DNA of 64,000 bases from Armatimonadota bacterium (GCA_023474015.1 JAMCYN010000101.1:1-64000); one strand, 5' to 3'. Counted from the stretch's first letter, positions 8,904-17,280 are shown. Notes: generated by a model not told the origin, from the sequence alone. Program-made: numbers and translations.

Positions 8904-9777
8904 AGATAGGCGGCTGCAAGTCATCCTCGCGGCGCTGCTGATCACAGCCGGAATCTGGGTGTATGCGCTCGTCTCCAGGCCGAAGCTCCTGAGCGTCACC
9001 GTAATGGATGTGGGAGAGGGACTATCAGTGGTGGTGCGGTCCCCATCGGGCAGAACCCTCGTGATGGACTGCGGCACGTGCAGTTGGAGAGACAATGAGA
9101 GTGTCGGCGAGAGCGTGGTGGTCCCTTATCTGAAAAGCCAGGGGGTGGACCATATCGATGTCGCCGTCCTCAGCCACCCGCATGCCGACCATGTGAGCGG
9201 GTATGCGGGGTTGATCCGAGCGGTCCCGGCCAGGCTTGTGCTCGATATCGGGACGCGGAGCAGGTCGCCGCTTTACAGACGATTCCTGGCGACGACCAAG
9301 CGCGTCAGAGCCCGATACCGTATCGCAAGGCGCGGGCAGAATATAGACCTCGGAGACGGCGTGAGGGCGCTTGTCTTAAGCCCGAAACCGGGGAAGCTGT
9401 ACTCCGACTTGAACGAGAGGTCCATCGTCCTGCGCATCACTTATAAACGTGCATCTTTCCTTCTCGAAGGAGACGCGGGCGAAGAGACCGAGCGGGAAAT
9501 GATCGAGTCGCGTATGCCCGTGCGCGCACAGGTCCTGCAAGTGGGGCACCATGGCTCCGCCGACTCCTCCTCGTCGAAGTGGCTTGCGGCGGTGCGGCCC
9601 GCGATCGCGGTAATCTCGTGCGGCAGGAGGAACAACTACGGCCACCCTTCGCGCAAAACCCTCTCCCGACTCGCCTCCACAGGGGCTAGGATTTACCGCA
9701 CCGACAGGAACGGGGCGGTCTGCCTGACATCCGACGGAGAGTCGATCACAGCCCGCTCCATCGCCGGGCCGCGATAA
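8896..9777 (+). CDS. ComEC C-terminal half: metallo-beta-lactamase-fold domain as a separate protein
   Basis: 293 aa. One N-terminal membrane segment (about 9-27) is followed by a metallo-beta-lactamase fold with MDVGEG (37-42), the metal motif HPHADH (94-99) and the later QVGHHGSADSSS. This matches the ComEC C-terminal domain thought to degrade the non-transported DNA strand. The ATG at 8896 is chosen because GAGGT lies 6 bases before it and it overlaps the upstream stop codon. The ATG at 8881 has no ribosome binding site. Its own membrane anchor argues that the split is a working arrangement and not a fresh frameshift. Confidence 0.88.
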   Translation: MLRDRRLQVILAALLITAGIWVYALVSRPKLLSVTVMDVGEGLSVVVRSPSGRTLVMDCGTCSWRDNESVGESVVVPYLKSQGVDHIDVAVLSHPHADHVSGYAGLIRAVPARLVLDIGTRSRSPLYRRFLATTKRVRARYRIARRGQNIDLGDGVRALVLSPKPGKLYSDLNERSIVLRITYKRASFLLEGDAGEETEREMIESRMPVRAQVLQVGHHGSADSSSSKWLAAVRPAIAVISCGRRNNYGHPSRKTLSRLASTGARIYRTDRNGAVCLTSDGESITARSIAGPR

Positions 9778-9876
9778 ATATACTCGTTTTCCTCGATTTT
9801 CACCTCACAAGGGCGGTCTCTTCGAGCCATAATTAACATATGAACAGCGCTCAGCAATATTAGGAGAACGTCTGCA

Positions 9877-11028
9877 ATGGAACAAGTCGACATCGCCAAG
9901 ATCATACCAGCCGCCGATCAGCCACGCCGAACATTCGACCAGGGAACGCTCCTGGAACTCGCAATGTCAATCCGCGAGCGCGGCGTGCTCGAACCTATAG
10001 TAGTCCGCCCGATCAAGGATGGGATGTACGAGATTGTGATGGGCGAGAGACGGTGGAGGGCCTCGCAGTTGGCGGGCCTGACCCAGATACCCGCGATTAT
10101 CCGCGAGCTGAACGATGAAGACGCGAGCACGGATGCTCTTCTGGAAAACTTCCAGCGCGAGGACCTGAACCCCGTGGAGAGGGCCCGCGCCATAAAGAAG
10201 CTGCTGGAGTTCCTGCCGTGGGAGAAGTGCCTGCGCACCCTGGGAGTCGCGGACTCGACCATGCGCCGTTACCTCGACCTGCTCGACCTGCCGGATGCGA
10301 TCCTGAACGAGATCATCACCAAGCCCGCCGAGGGTGAGGGCGAGTTCCTTGAGGGTCACGCGCTGCATCTCCGTGTGCTGAACGACAACCTCAAGGTGCA
10401 GATCCGGCTGGCGAAGAAGGTGCGGGCGGAGAAGCTGTCGGTCGAAGACCTCAGGCGGGTCATCGCCGCCATCCAGGAGGTGCCGTCCAAGACCGAGGCA
10501 TTCCTCCGCGTCCCACTGAGCGTTACCGAGGAGATCCTGCGGAGCATAACTCGACAGAATAAAAAGAAGAAACCCTACCAGCCGAAGACCGCTCAATCGC
10601 ATCTCAAGTCCATGCAGAAGGCGTGCACATCCGTGCTCGACTTGCTTGATGAGCGCGTGGCGACCTACTTGTCGGTAACCGAGATGAACCAGATGCTGAG
10701 CGCCACGGCGGACCTGGCCGAGCAGATAAACAAGTTCAATAAGTCTATGCGCGACGGCCTCCAGAAGACCGACCACTCGTTCAGGGAAGTGTATATCCAT
10801 TGCCCCCTGTGCGGCCGCATAGAACTGATCGGTAGCCTGCGGTGCAGCGTGTGCTGGACGGTCCTCCGTCGCTGCCTGGACTGCGGAAACTACGATCAGA
10901 ACTACCAGAAGTGCGCCAGGACCGGCTATGCGGTGTTCATGTCCGACGCGGAAAGCCCGGACGAGAACTCGCCGTCTTACAAATGCGAGCAGTATGCGCC
11001 ACGCTTCGACGTAGAGGCGGCGGCGTGA
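9877..11028 (+). CDS. ParB/Spo0J-like DNA-binding protein with C-terminal Cys-rich zinc-finger region
   Basis: 383 aa. Residues 1-100 are a ParB N-terminal domain, with QPRR (15-18), GERRWRAS (from 56) and ENFQREDLNPVERA. A helix-turn-helix-like segment follows (GVADSTMRRYLDLLDLP). The C terminus is unusual: about eight Cys in CxxC pairs (HCPLCGR, LRCSVC, RCLDCGNY) and another Cys near the end suggest one or two zinc ribbons in place of the usual dimerisation domain. GERRWRAS is the CTP/arginine-patch motif of ParB CTPases. There is no parA and no visible parS cluster beside it, so a role other than classic partitioning is possible. AGGAG lies 10 bases before the ATG. Confidence 0.82.
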   Translation: MEQVDIAKIIPAADQPRRTFDQGTLLELAMSIRERGVLEPIVVRPIKDGMYEIVMGERRWRASQLAGLTQIPAIIRELNDEDASTDALLENFQREDLNPVERARAIKKLLEFLPWEKCLRTLGVADSTMRRYLDLLDLPDAILNEIITKPAEGEGEFLEGHALHLRVLNDNLKVQIRLAKKVRAEKLSVEDLRRVIAAIQEVPSKTEAFLRVPLSVTEEILRSITRQNKKKKPYQPKTAQSHLKSMQKACTSVLDLLDERVATYLSVTEMNQMLSATADLAEQINKFNKSMRDGLQKTDHSFREVYIHCPLCGRIELIGSLRCSVCWTVLRRCLDCGNYDQNYQKCARTGYAVFMSDAESPDENSPSYKCEQYAPRFDVEAAA

Positions 11029-11064
11029 TTTAGAAATTAGGAGTTAGGAGTTAGAAAGTAGGTT

Positions 11065-11095
11065 GGTCGGGGGTATTCTTGCCCCCGACCTTTCT
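11065..11095 (+). terminator. Intrinsic terminator after the ParB-like gene
   Basis: A perfect 9-bp stem, GGTCGGGGG (11065-11073) with CCCCCGACC (11082-11090), an 8-base loop TATTCTTG, then a T-rich tail. A near-identical design recurs at 57770-57795. Just upstream (11032-11062) is a single arm of the TTAGGAG/TTAGAAG word repeat found between the tRNA genes. Confidence 0.7.
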
Positions 11096-11197
11096 TCTTG
11101 GCCGTTCCCGGCCTGTTCCCTGTCCCCTTGTTTGACTTTTGCCCCGGCTTGATCATATACTCATGAGTGTGGGGTCTCACCGCCACAGGCCCGGGCA

Positions 11198-12055
11198 ATG
11201 AACATGACTGACGAACTCAGAGAACTCCTAAGATACAAAGACCTGCTCAAGCAGCTCGTCATCCGCGATCTTAAAGTCCGCTACAAGAACTCCATCCTGG
11301 GCTTTTTCTGGTCACTGGCAAATCCGCTCGTTCAGGTCGCCACGATTACCGTTGTGGTGAAATATATTATGCGCATGGACATCCCCAACTACTCGGCGTA
11401 TCTGCTGGTGGGTTATCTGCCGTGGGTGTTTTTCCAGATGGCGCTGCTGGACTCGAGCCAAGTGGTGGTGATGCACCGCGACCTGCTGCGGAAGGTCTAC
11501 TTCCCGCGCGAGGTGCTGCCGATATCGGTGGTGATCGCCAACCTTATCCACTTCCTGCTGGCGCTGGTGATCTTCTTCGCCTATCTGATGTTCTACTATC
11601 TCTTTCTGCACAGCGCGCCCATCGCGAAGACCGCTCTCATGCTGCCCGCGCTGATCGCTATGCAGACTCTGTTGATAGTGGGGCTGACGTTCTTCGTGTC
11701 ATGCCTGAACGTATTCTACGAGGACACAAAGTACATACTCACCGCCGGGCTGAACGTGCTGTTTTATCTGACCCCGGTAATGTATGTAACGGAACTCGTA
11801 TATACGAAGATACCCGAGGCCTCGCGTGGGCTGCTGTATAAACTCTACCTGCTGAACCCGCTCAATATGCTCACGGACGCATACCGAAAGACGCTCCTGC
11901 CCCCTTACTCCGGCGGAATAAAGGGGCAAGATATCCACAGCCTGTCGCTGGACTACTGGATGCTCGCGGTGTGCGCGGCGGTGTGCGTCGTGGTGGCTAT
12001 CGCCGGGTACGCATTTTTCAACGCCCGCAAGTGGGTGTTCGCGGAGCGTATATAA
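11198..12055 (+). CDS. ABC-2 polysaccharide export permease (Wzm/TagG type)
   Basis: 285 aa with six predicted membrane spans. The cytoplasmic N terminus has the family signature VRYKNSILGFFWSLANPL, followed by MRMDIPNYSAYLLVGYLPW. This subunit forms the inner-membrane pore of Wzm/Wzt exporters that move O-antigen, capsule or teichoic-acid-like polymers to the periplasm. The ATPase gene starts inside its stop codon (TAATG at 12053-12057), so the two are translationally coupled. The exported polymer is not identified, but glycosyltransferases lie elsewhere in the window. Confidence 0.9.
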   Translation: MNMTDELRELLRYKDLLKQLVIRDLKVRYKNSILGFFWSLANPLVQVATITVVVKYIMRMDIPNYSAYLLVGYLPWVFFQMALLDSSQVVVMHRDLLRKVYFPREVLPISVVIANLIHFLLALVIFFAYLMFYYLFLHSAPIAKTALMLPALIAMQTLLIVGLTFFVSCLNVFYEDTKYILTAGLNVLFYLTPVMYVTELVYTKIPEASRGLLYKLYLLNPLNMLTDAYRKTLLPPYSGGIKGQDIHSLSLDYWMLAVCAAVCVVVAIAGYAFFNARKWVFAERI

Positions 12056-12816
12056 TGAAGCCCGCGATCGAACTCGACAGGATCACCAAGCGTTTCGAGA
12101 TTCACCGCGAGAAGCACGGCTCGCTCAAGGCCGCAATCCTCTCATTTCGGCACAGCCCGCCTCAGGAGCTTATCGCGGTGAAAGAGCTTACGCTGTCGAT
12201 TGCGCACGGAGAGACGGTGGCGATCATCGGCAGAAACGGCTCCGGCAAGAGCACGCTGCTTCGCATAATTGGCCGGGTCTACAGGCCGACCTCGGGGACA
12301 GTGACCGTCGACGGGCGCATGTCCACTATGCTCGATCTGGGTGCGGGGTTCCACCCGGAGCTTACCGGCCGCGAGAACGTCTACTTCAACGGCGCGATCA
12401 TGGGCCTGACCACGGTGCAAATCAACGAGAAGCTGGACCGGATAATCGACTTCTCGGAGCTTAACGACTTCATCGACACGCCCGTCAAGACCTATTCCGC
12501 GGGAATGCTGATGAGGCTGGGCTTCGCGGTCGCAATTGAGACCGACCCGGACATCCTGCTGGTGGACGAGGTCCTGGCGGTCGGCGACGCTGCGTTTCAG
12601 GAGAAATGCTACCAGCGCATAGACGAATTCAGGTCCGCGAAACGCACAATCGTATTCGTAACGCACGACCTCGAGGCGGCGAAGATGGTGGCGTCGAGGA
12701 CCATCTGGCTGCATAAGGGGGAAGTGCGGGCGGATGGAGAAACAAAGGCAGCAATAGAGGCGTATCTGGGATACAAAGAGGGAAATGAAGAGTGCAGAAT
12801 GAAGAATGCAGAATGA
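12055..12816 (+). CDS. ABC exporter ATPase (Wzt/TagH type), C terminus encoded by a repeat
   Basis: 253 aa. It carries Walker A GRNGSGKST (59-67), the signature region YSAGMLMRLGFAVA and Walker B LLVDEVLAVGD. It powers the adjacent permease in polysaccharide export. The extra C-terminal carbohydrate-binding domain of some Wzt proteins is absent. Oddly, the last dozen codons (after YLGYKEGNE) and the stop fall inside a GCAGAATG repeat arm, so the natural end has been replaced by repeat-encoded residues. The frame continues upstream to 11971 inside the permease gene, but the ATG at 12055 begins the conserved domain. Confidence 0.9.
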   Translation: MKPAIELDRITKRFEIHREKHGSLKAAILSFRHSPPQELIAVKELTLSIAHGETVAIIGRNGSGKSTLLRIIGRVYRPTSGTVTVDGRMSTMLDLGAGFHPELTGRENVYFNGAIMGLTTVQINEKLDRIIDFSELNDFIDTPVKTYSAGMLMRLGFAVAIETDPDILLVDEVLAVGDAAFQEKCYQRIDEFRSAKRTIVFVTHDLEAAKMVASRTIWLHKGEVRADGETKAAIEAYLGYKEGNEECRMKNAE

Positions 12817-12862
12817 AGGGACCCCTTCCTCATTCTGCATTCTGCATTCATCATTCTGCATT
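12788..12862. repeat. GCAGAATG/CATTCTGC palindrome with AAGGGACC core
   Basis: The left arm has tandem GCAGAATG/GAATG words, the core is AAGGGACCCCTT (from 12817), and the right arm mirrors the left with CATTCTGC words. It belongs to the same family as 25386-25470 and 29911-30004. It covers the end of the ABC ATPase gene and stops 17 bases before the next gene. Confidence 0.75.
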
Positions 12863-12879
12863 ATTTCTGAGGTGGAAAA

Positions 12880-13050
12880 TTGATCAAAAAGGAGTTACTC
12901 GACATCCTCGCCTGTCCGGCGTGCGATGACAGGCCGGGGGTCGAACTGAAAGACGGCGTGCTGCAATGCCCAAAATGCGGTAGAATATACCCGATTGAAA
13001 ACGGCATCCCAATAATGCTGGTTGCGAAGGCGAAGGAGAGCAGTCGGTGA
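12880..13050 (+). CDS. Small Trm112/UPF0434-like zinc-ribbon protein
   Basis: 56 aa with a TTG start at 12880, GAGGTGG just upstream (12869-12875). The sequence reads [19 protein letters not shown] and then [20 protein letters not shown]: the LACPxC...CPxCGxxYPIxxGIPxML pattern of the Trm112/YcaR family. The two CxxC pairs would bind zinc. Bacterial members are small partner-like proteins, often near sugar-nucleotide or lipid A genes, and Trm112 activates methyltransferases. The stop codon overlaps the GTG of aroQ by 4 bases (GTGA), so the two are coupled. Confidence 0.78.
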   Translation: MIKKELLDILACPACDDRPGVELKDGVLQCPKCGRIYPIENGIPIMLVAKAKESSR

Positions 13051-13484
13051 AAATACTCGTGATACATGGGCCCAACTTGAACCTGCTCGGAACGCGCGAG
13101 ACGTCGATCTATGGTACCGAAACACTGGAGTCGATCAACGCGAGGCTCATTGCTCTCGCGCGGGAGCTCGGCGTCGATCTCGATATTCACCAGAGCAACA
13201 GCGAGGGCGAGATAATCGACCTGATCCAGATGGCGGCGAAGACCGTGCGGGGGATGGTGATCAACCCCGGAGCCTATACGCACTACAGCCTCGCCATCCG
13301 CGACGCCATCTCAGGGGTAAGGCTCCCGTGCGTGGAGGTGCATCTCTCGAACATCTACAGCCGGGAGGAGTTCAGGCACGACTCCGTCATCGCGCCGGTC
13401 GCGACTGCCCAGATAGCAGGCTTCGGAGCCGAAAGCTATATGCTCGCGCTGCGCGGGCTGGTGGATTTGATCCAGAATGCATAG
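13047..13484 (+). CDS. aroQ: Type II 3-dehydroquinate dehydratase
   Basis: 145 aa, the family length. It has [13 protein letters not shown] at the start, the catalytic Tyr in SIYG (about 24), [28 protein letters not shown], and [19 protein letters not shown]. It converts 3-dehydroquinate to 3-dehydroshikimate in the shikimate pathway. The GTG start overlaps the upstream small gene and its stop overlaps the start of pepQ, so the three form one translationally coupled unit. aroQ-pepQ adjacency is common in bacteria. Confidence 0.95.
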   Translation: MKILVIHGPNLNLLGTRETSIYGTETLESINARLIALARELGVDLDIHQSNSEGEIIDLIQMAAKTVRGMVINPGAYTHYSLAIRDAISGVRLPCVEVHLSNIYSREEFRHDSVIAPVATAQIAGFGAESYMLALRGLVDLIQNA

Positions 13485-14562
13485 GGAGCGAATGGATAGG
13501 CTCCGCCGGTCGATGGCGTCCGCGCGCCTCGACGCGCTGTTCGTCACCGAACCGGCGAATGTATTCTACCTCTGCGGATTCAGCGACTTTGTGGACAACG
13601 CCGCCGCGCTGATTGTGACGATGGATGACAGCTATGTCCTCGTGGACCCTCGTTACACCATTGAGGCACGGACTCAGTGCAAGGACACACAGGTTCGGGA
13701 GTACTTTGGCAAATCGAAGATCGCCGCGTCGGCGGAGCTTGTCAATGAGCTGCTGCCGAGTTCGCTGGGATACGATGCCGACAATCTCACCGTCACATCG
13801 TTTCGAGCATTCAGGAAGGCGGTCCAGAAAGGCGTCAGGCTCAAATCGACGCGCGGGATGGTGGAGAAGCTACGCCGCACCAAGGACGCGCACGAGATCG
13901 CCCTTATCCGCAAGGCCGCAGAGATCGCCGACGCGACGTTTCTGTCCGTGGTCAACGAGATCAGGCCGGGGATGACCGAGCGGGAGGTCGCGCTCCTGAT
14001 CGATGTCACCCTCCGCAAGCGCGGGGCGGACAAGGAAGCGTTCGAGACCATCGCCGCCGCCGGCCAGAACTCGGCATGCCCGCATGCGGTCCCGAGCGAC
14101 GCCGTGCTGGCGACCGGCCAGTTCCTCAAGATGGACTTCGGCGCGCGCTACGCCCACTACAACTCCGACATCACCCACACAATCTGCCTCGGCGAGGCAT
14201 CGGCGAAGCAGCGGGAAGTCTATCAGATAGTGCTCGAAGCGCAGCTACTGGCGATAGACGCCATCGCTCCGGGCAAGCCGGGCAGGGATATCGACGCCGT
14301 TGCGCGGGACTATATCGCCTCGAAAGGCTACGGCGAGAACTTCGGCCATGGCCTGGGCCACGCCATCGGCATCTACACCCATGACGGTCCCGGCCTCTCA
14401 AAGACAAGCGAGATCATTCTGGAGCCGGGGATGGTGCTTACGGTCGAGCCTGGAATCTACATCGAGGGCTGGGGCGGCGTGCGGATCGAGGACGACGTGC
14501 TCGTCACCGAGAGTGGCGTCGAAGTGATTACAAAGGCGCCGAAAGAGCTGATGTGCGTGTAG
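13477..14562 (+). CDS. pepQ: M24-family Xaa-Pro aminopeptidase/dipeptidase
   Basis: 361 aa. An N-terminal creatinase-like domain (to about 130) precedes a pita-bread catalytic domain. The five metal ligands are visible: Asp in [18 protein letters not shown] (two Asp), His in [10 protein letters not shown], Glu in [10 protein letters not shown], and Glu in [10 protein letters not shown]. It cleaves the bond before or after proline at peptide N termini. It starts inside the aroQ stop (ATGCATAG). The Met at 13492 is an alternative start. In many genomes efp follows this pair; here a large palindrome follows instead. Confidence 0.92.
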   Translation: MHRERMDRLRRSMASARLDALFVTEPANVFYLCGFSDFVDNAAALIVTMDDSYVLVDPRYTIEARTQCKDTQVREYFGKSKIAASAELVNELLPSSLGYDADNLTVTSFRAFRKAVQKGVRLKSTRGMVEKLRRTKDAHEIALIRKAAEIADATFLSVVNEIRPGMTEREVALLIDVTLRKRGADKEAFETIAAAGQNSACPHAVPSDAVLATGQFLKMDFGARYAHYNSDITHTICLGEASAKQREVYQIVLEAQLLAIDAIAPGKPGRDIDAVARDYIASKGYGENFGHGLGHAIGIYTHDGPGLSKTSEIILEPGMVLTVEPGIYIEGWGGVRIEDDVLVTESGVEVITKAPKELMCV

Positions 14563-14614
14563 GGAGGTCCGCGATGTGCGGGGCCTTCGGACTTTCCCTT
14601 CTATGCCCGATATG

Positions 14615-14872
14615 CACTGGTACCTCACGTTATACTTTGCCTGCACTCAGTACTCCGTAGGCCCTGAGTAGCCCAGCAGAAGTTATCTAATATTGAGAAG
14701 ATTCGGTGGGCGTATCGAAGGGCCGGGCAAGTCTGCACCAGGGCCTGTACCTTCGCAGCCGCCCTTCGATACGCCCACCAAGCCCAGTAGAGATTAGATC
14801 ACTTCACCAGGGCTACTCAGGGCTTACGGCATTACAATACCGGACAAGGGGTAACGTGAGCGCCCACTACAG
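14615..14872. repeat. Large nested palindromic repeat, copy 1 (about 255 bp)
   Basis: Three concentric inverted arms can be matched. The outer pair is CTCACGTTATACTTTG near 14624 against GGGGTAACGTGAG near 14858. The middle pair is CCGTAGGCCCTGAGTAGCC against CTACTCAGGGCTTACGG. The inner pair, GGTGGGCGTATCGAAGGGC and its exact complement (19 bp), flanks a core with CACCAGGGCCTGTACC. The same element occurs at 54287-54535, and its right half at 26913-26999. It may be a non-autonomous mobile element or a BIME-like structure. No coding frame inside is credible. Confidence 0.8.
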
Positions 14873-14892
14873 CATACTGACTGAGCCGAAAC

Positions 14893-14950
14893 GCGCCTGT
14901 AGCTCAGCGGATCAGAGCGCCGGGGGTTCGAGTCCCTCCAGGGCGCGCCA
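14893..14950 (+). pseudogene. tRNA relic lacking the anticodon arm
   Basis: It begins GCGCCTGTAGCTCAGCGG with a proper acceptor start, T8, D stem GCTC/GAGC and A14. It jumps directly to a T arm (GGGGGTTCGAGTCCC) and ends in CGCGCCA. Only 58 bases are present instead of about 76; positions equivalent to 26-48 are missing, and one extra G lies in the 3' acceptor strand. The amino-acid identity cannot be read, although the acceptor sequence resembles some tRNA-Arg genes. It sits 20 bases beyond the large palindrome, which may mark the rearrangement that damaged it. Confidence 0.75.
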
Positions 14951-15000
14951 TTTGCGTACGGGCACGCGGGTTAGCATTCTCAGCAGAACCAGGGTCTCAG

Positions 15001-16071
15001 CTACCTCCTCGTTTTCCTCCGCAGGCCGAGGCCCGCAGTTGTCACAATCCCGCAGAGCAGGGCAACGACGGGGGATGGTTCTGGGACGGGAGTCAGAAGG
15101 AAAGCGTGCTGCAGGCCGGTTTTGTCAAGACCATAGCCCACAATCTGGCCAAGATTGTTGATTCCGTATGCGTCATAGAGCGTCCAGTCCTGGGATGCCG
15201 AGTCCAGCAGGATGTTGAGATCGACCGTCCCGGAATCAGGGGTGTATATGAACGCATTGTGTCTCGTTGGGTATTCAAGAGAGCCAACGACTACACCGAC
15301 ATCGTTGATGTCGTAGGCGGTGACGCGCAATGCACCTGAAAGCGCAGGAATTTCGGTGAACCCACCCGATTCGGTCCACACGAAACCTCTGAGCCACGGG
15401 TCGGGGCCGCTCGGAAACGTGGACCATCCCACCACCTGGCCAGCGTTGTTGATCGCGCGCGCAGCGTTCTCGTGTGAGCCAGGCAATCCACCGATGTCGG
15501 TCATTTCTGCATCCGAGTTCCACACAACCGCGCGATTCACCCCGATGTCATCCCACTCCCCCGCCATCATACCAGCGTTGTTGATGCCTCGCACCGTCGT
15601 TCCGTATGCAAGAGTGGTCACTCCTAAGCCGGGCCGCCATACGAATCCGAAGTGGCCGGTACGTCCCACCACTTCACCCGCATTGTTGATCCCGTAGGCA
15701 AAAGATGAGTTGCCGAGTCCAAGATCAACCATGCCGTTCTCATTCCAGACAACAGCACGTGGGCCGTCTTGTTTCCCACAGTAGCCCGCCACTACGCCGC
15801 TGTCATTCACAGCAAGGGCGTGCGAATCCTGTGCGAAGTAGCCGTCCGGCACCGGAAGTATGGACATTCCCTGATCCGTATTCCAGCGGAATGCTGACCA
15901 TGAAGGCGAGAGGGCGTCTCCGACGACGCCCCCGGCATTGTTGATGCTGTAGGCTGTGCTGCTGTCGTGACCGGCTGGATGAAGCGCAGTCGCACTGTAC
16001 ATCGGTAGAGCTTCAGCGGTAACGCATAGAGCGGTCACAAACAGGCCAGCCATAAATGCAGTGTTCTTCAT
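15001..16071 (-). CDS. HAF-repeat PEP-CTERM secreted protein
   Basis: 356 aa. The signal peptide (about 1-22) is followed by at least six repeats of the type INNAGxVVGxxxxxxFxWxxxxG, the HAF repeat pattern. The C terminus is a PEP-CTERM sorting signal: VPEPS, a hydrophobic helix (VVALLCGIVTTAGLGL) and the basic tail RRKTRR. Such proteins are processed by exosortase and anchored or released at the cell surface, often in matrix-forming Gram-negative bacteria. No exosortase gene is in the window. The ligand is unknown. Confidence 0.85.
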   Translation of the reverse strand: MKNTAFMAGLFVTALCVTAEALPMYSATALHPAGHDSSTAYSINNAGGVVGDALSPSWSAFRWNTDQGMSILPVPDGYFAQDSHALAVNDSGVVAGYCGKQDGPRAVVWNENGMVDLGLGNSSFAYGINNAGEVVGRTGHFGFVWRPGLGVTTLAYGTTVRGINNAGMMAGEWDDIGVNRAVVWNSDAEMTDIGGLPGSHENAARAINNAGQVVGWSTFPSGPDPWLRGFVWTESGGFTEIPALSGALRVTAYDINDVGVVVGSLEYPTRHNAFIYTPDSGTVDLNILLDSASQDWTLYDAYGINNLGQIVGYGLDKTGLQHAFLLTPVPEPSPVVALLCGIVTTAGLGLRRKTRR

Positions 16072-16291
16072 TTGTCTCCTTCATCGGCTCTCCTCGAAGC
16101 CTCACCATGCTGTGATTAAAACAAAACACCCGCTGCACTTCCTGCACTGCCTAAAGCAGCCCCGAGAACAGCGGGCCCATCTGTAATGTAACCTCTAAAA
16201 GGTCGTTTGTCAAATGCCACCTGACCTGTTCACTCTTTGAAACTCGACCGAAATGGGAAAATACTAATGCGGCAATGCTTGGAGGTGCAGT

Positions 16292-16873
16292 ATGATTGGG
16301 ATGCGTGTTGCGATGTTTTTGGTGCTGATACTTGCAATCAGTTCGGTGGCCGTTGGGGAAGAGTGCAAGACAGGGGACAGACCACCCGAACTGAGGGCAA
16401 GCCCGGCGTCCCAATTGCAGAACCTGAGCGGGACCGAGTTCGACCTGGTCTACATGCGCGTGATGTATCAACTCCACAGCGATATCCAGTCGCTGGCGGA
16501 ACAGGGGATAGTGCGAACAAGCGGACGGGGCCTGCGCATCCTATCCGATGGCATCAAGCACGAGCAGATGGACCAGAACGCAAAGCTCGCCGCCTGGTAC
16601 AAGAAGACGACCGGCGGCCAGTTGAGCGATTTCTGCGTGCAGTCCAACCCCGACTTCGACAGGCTGGGGACGGTCCTTCCTCGGGACTATGACACCGCAT
16701 ACGCCCGCACAATGATCGCATACCTGCAGCAAGCCAGGGATGCGGCTCAATTGGCAGTGTCTAAAGCGGTCATGCCCGAGCTGCGCGATCAGGCCGGGTT
16801 GACAGTGAAGGCAGCCGACCGCGAGATCACAGCCCTGCGGAACTGGCTAAACAACTTGCCGATGTTCGGCTAG
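16292..16873 (+). CDS. Secreted DUF4142-like protein
   Basis: 193 aa. A signal peptide (hydrophobic to about 21) is followed by a mostly helical domain with LSGTEFDLVYMRVMYQLH, SDGIKHEQMDQNAKLAAWYKK and DTAYARTMIAYLQQARDAAQLA. These resemble the paired-helix DUF4142 family (ferritin-like fold, exported). The function of the family is not established. GGAGG lies 6 bases before the ATG. It is convergent with the BON-domain gene. Confidence 0.65.
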   Translation: MIGMRVAMFLVLILAISSVAVGEECKTGDRPPELRASPASQLQNLSGTEFDLVYMRVMYQLHSDIQSLAEQGIVRTSGRGLRILSDGIKHEQMDQNAKLAAWYKKTTGGQLSDFCVQSNPDFDRLGTVLPRDYDTAYARTMIAYLQQARDAAQLAVSKAVMPELRDQAGLTVKAADREITALRNWLNNLPMFG

Positions 16874-16875
16874 TT

Positions 16876-17115
16876 CTACGGATGCGGGGCGGACCTGACC
16901 CTTACGCCGTCACAGCAGATTTCCCTCACGCCGATCATACCGATGACGATATCCACAATCAGCTTCTTCTGCTCGGGGGTGTCCACGCAGCCTTGGATCG
17001 ATACGCGGCCATCCGTTGAGCAGATGTCGATCGTCGTCGCCGCGATCCGGAAGTCACAGCACAGTCTTTCGCGGATAACAGCCACCATCGCTTCGTTGCA
17101 CAACGACATACCCAT
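16876..17115 (-). CDS. BON-domain protein
   Basis: 79 aa from the ATG at 17115. It is essentially one BON domain: VIRERLCCDFRIAATTIDICSTDGRVSIQGCVDTPEQKKLIVDIVIG..GVREICCDGVRV, with the conserved central Gly and hydrophobic pattern. BON domains bind phospholipid or help osmotic protection in the envelope. No signal peptide is visible in this start choice, and the six cysteines are unusual. The frame extends to 17172, but GAGAGGATGGGAAG upstream of 17115 favours the shorter form. Confidence 0.7.
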   Translation of the reverse strand: MGMSLCNEAMVAVIRERLCCDFRIAATTIDICSTDGRVSIQGCVDTPEQKKLIVDIVIGMIGVREICCDGVRVRSAPHP

Positions 17116-17212
17116 GATCTTCCCATCCTCTCGGGGCAATGCGCGGCTTGTGCAAGTGCATGCCTGTCCCATTCCGCAGTTTACCCCAGAATTCGCCTTG
17201 CGTCAATGGGGG

Positions 17213-17242
17213 TTGACCATGGGTATACCATAGAGCTACTAT
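17213..17242 (+). promoter_or_regulatory. Possible sigma70-type promoter for the PagL-like gene
   Basis: TTGACC (17213-17218), an 18-base spacer and TACTAT (17237-17242), about 40 bases before the gene. The -10 is imperfect, so this is a moderate call. Confidence 0.4.
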
Positions 17243-17280
17243 ATTAGAGCCTCCTCGCAAGGAAGGGGCATCCGGGAAAG

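Noticed and set aside
11971..12054. N-terminal extension of the exporter ATPase
   Set aside because: It lies wholly inside the permease gene in another frame and precedes a well-placed ATG.
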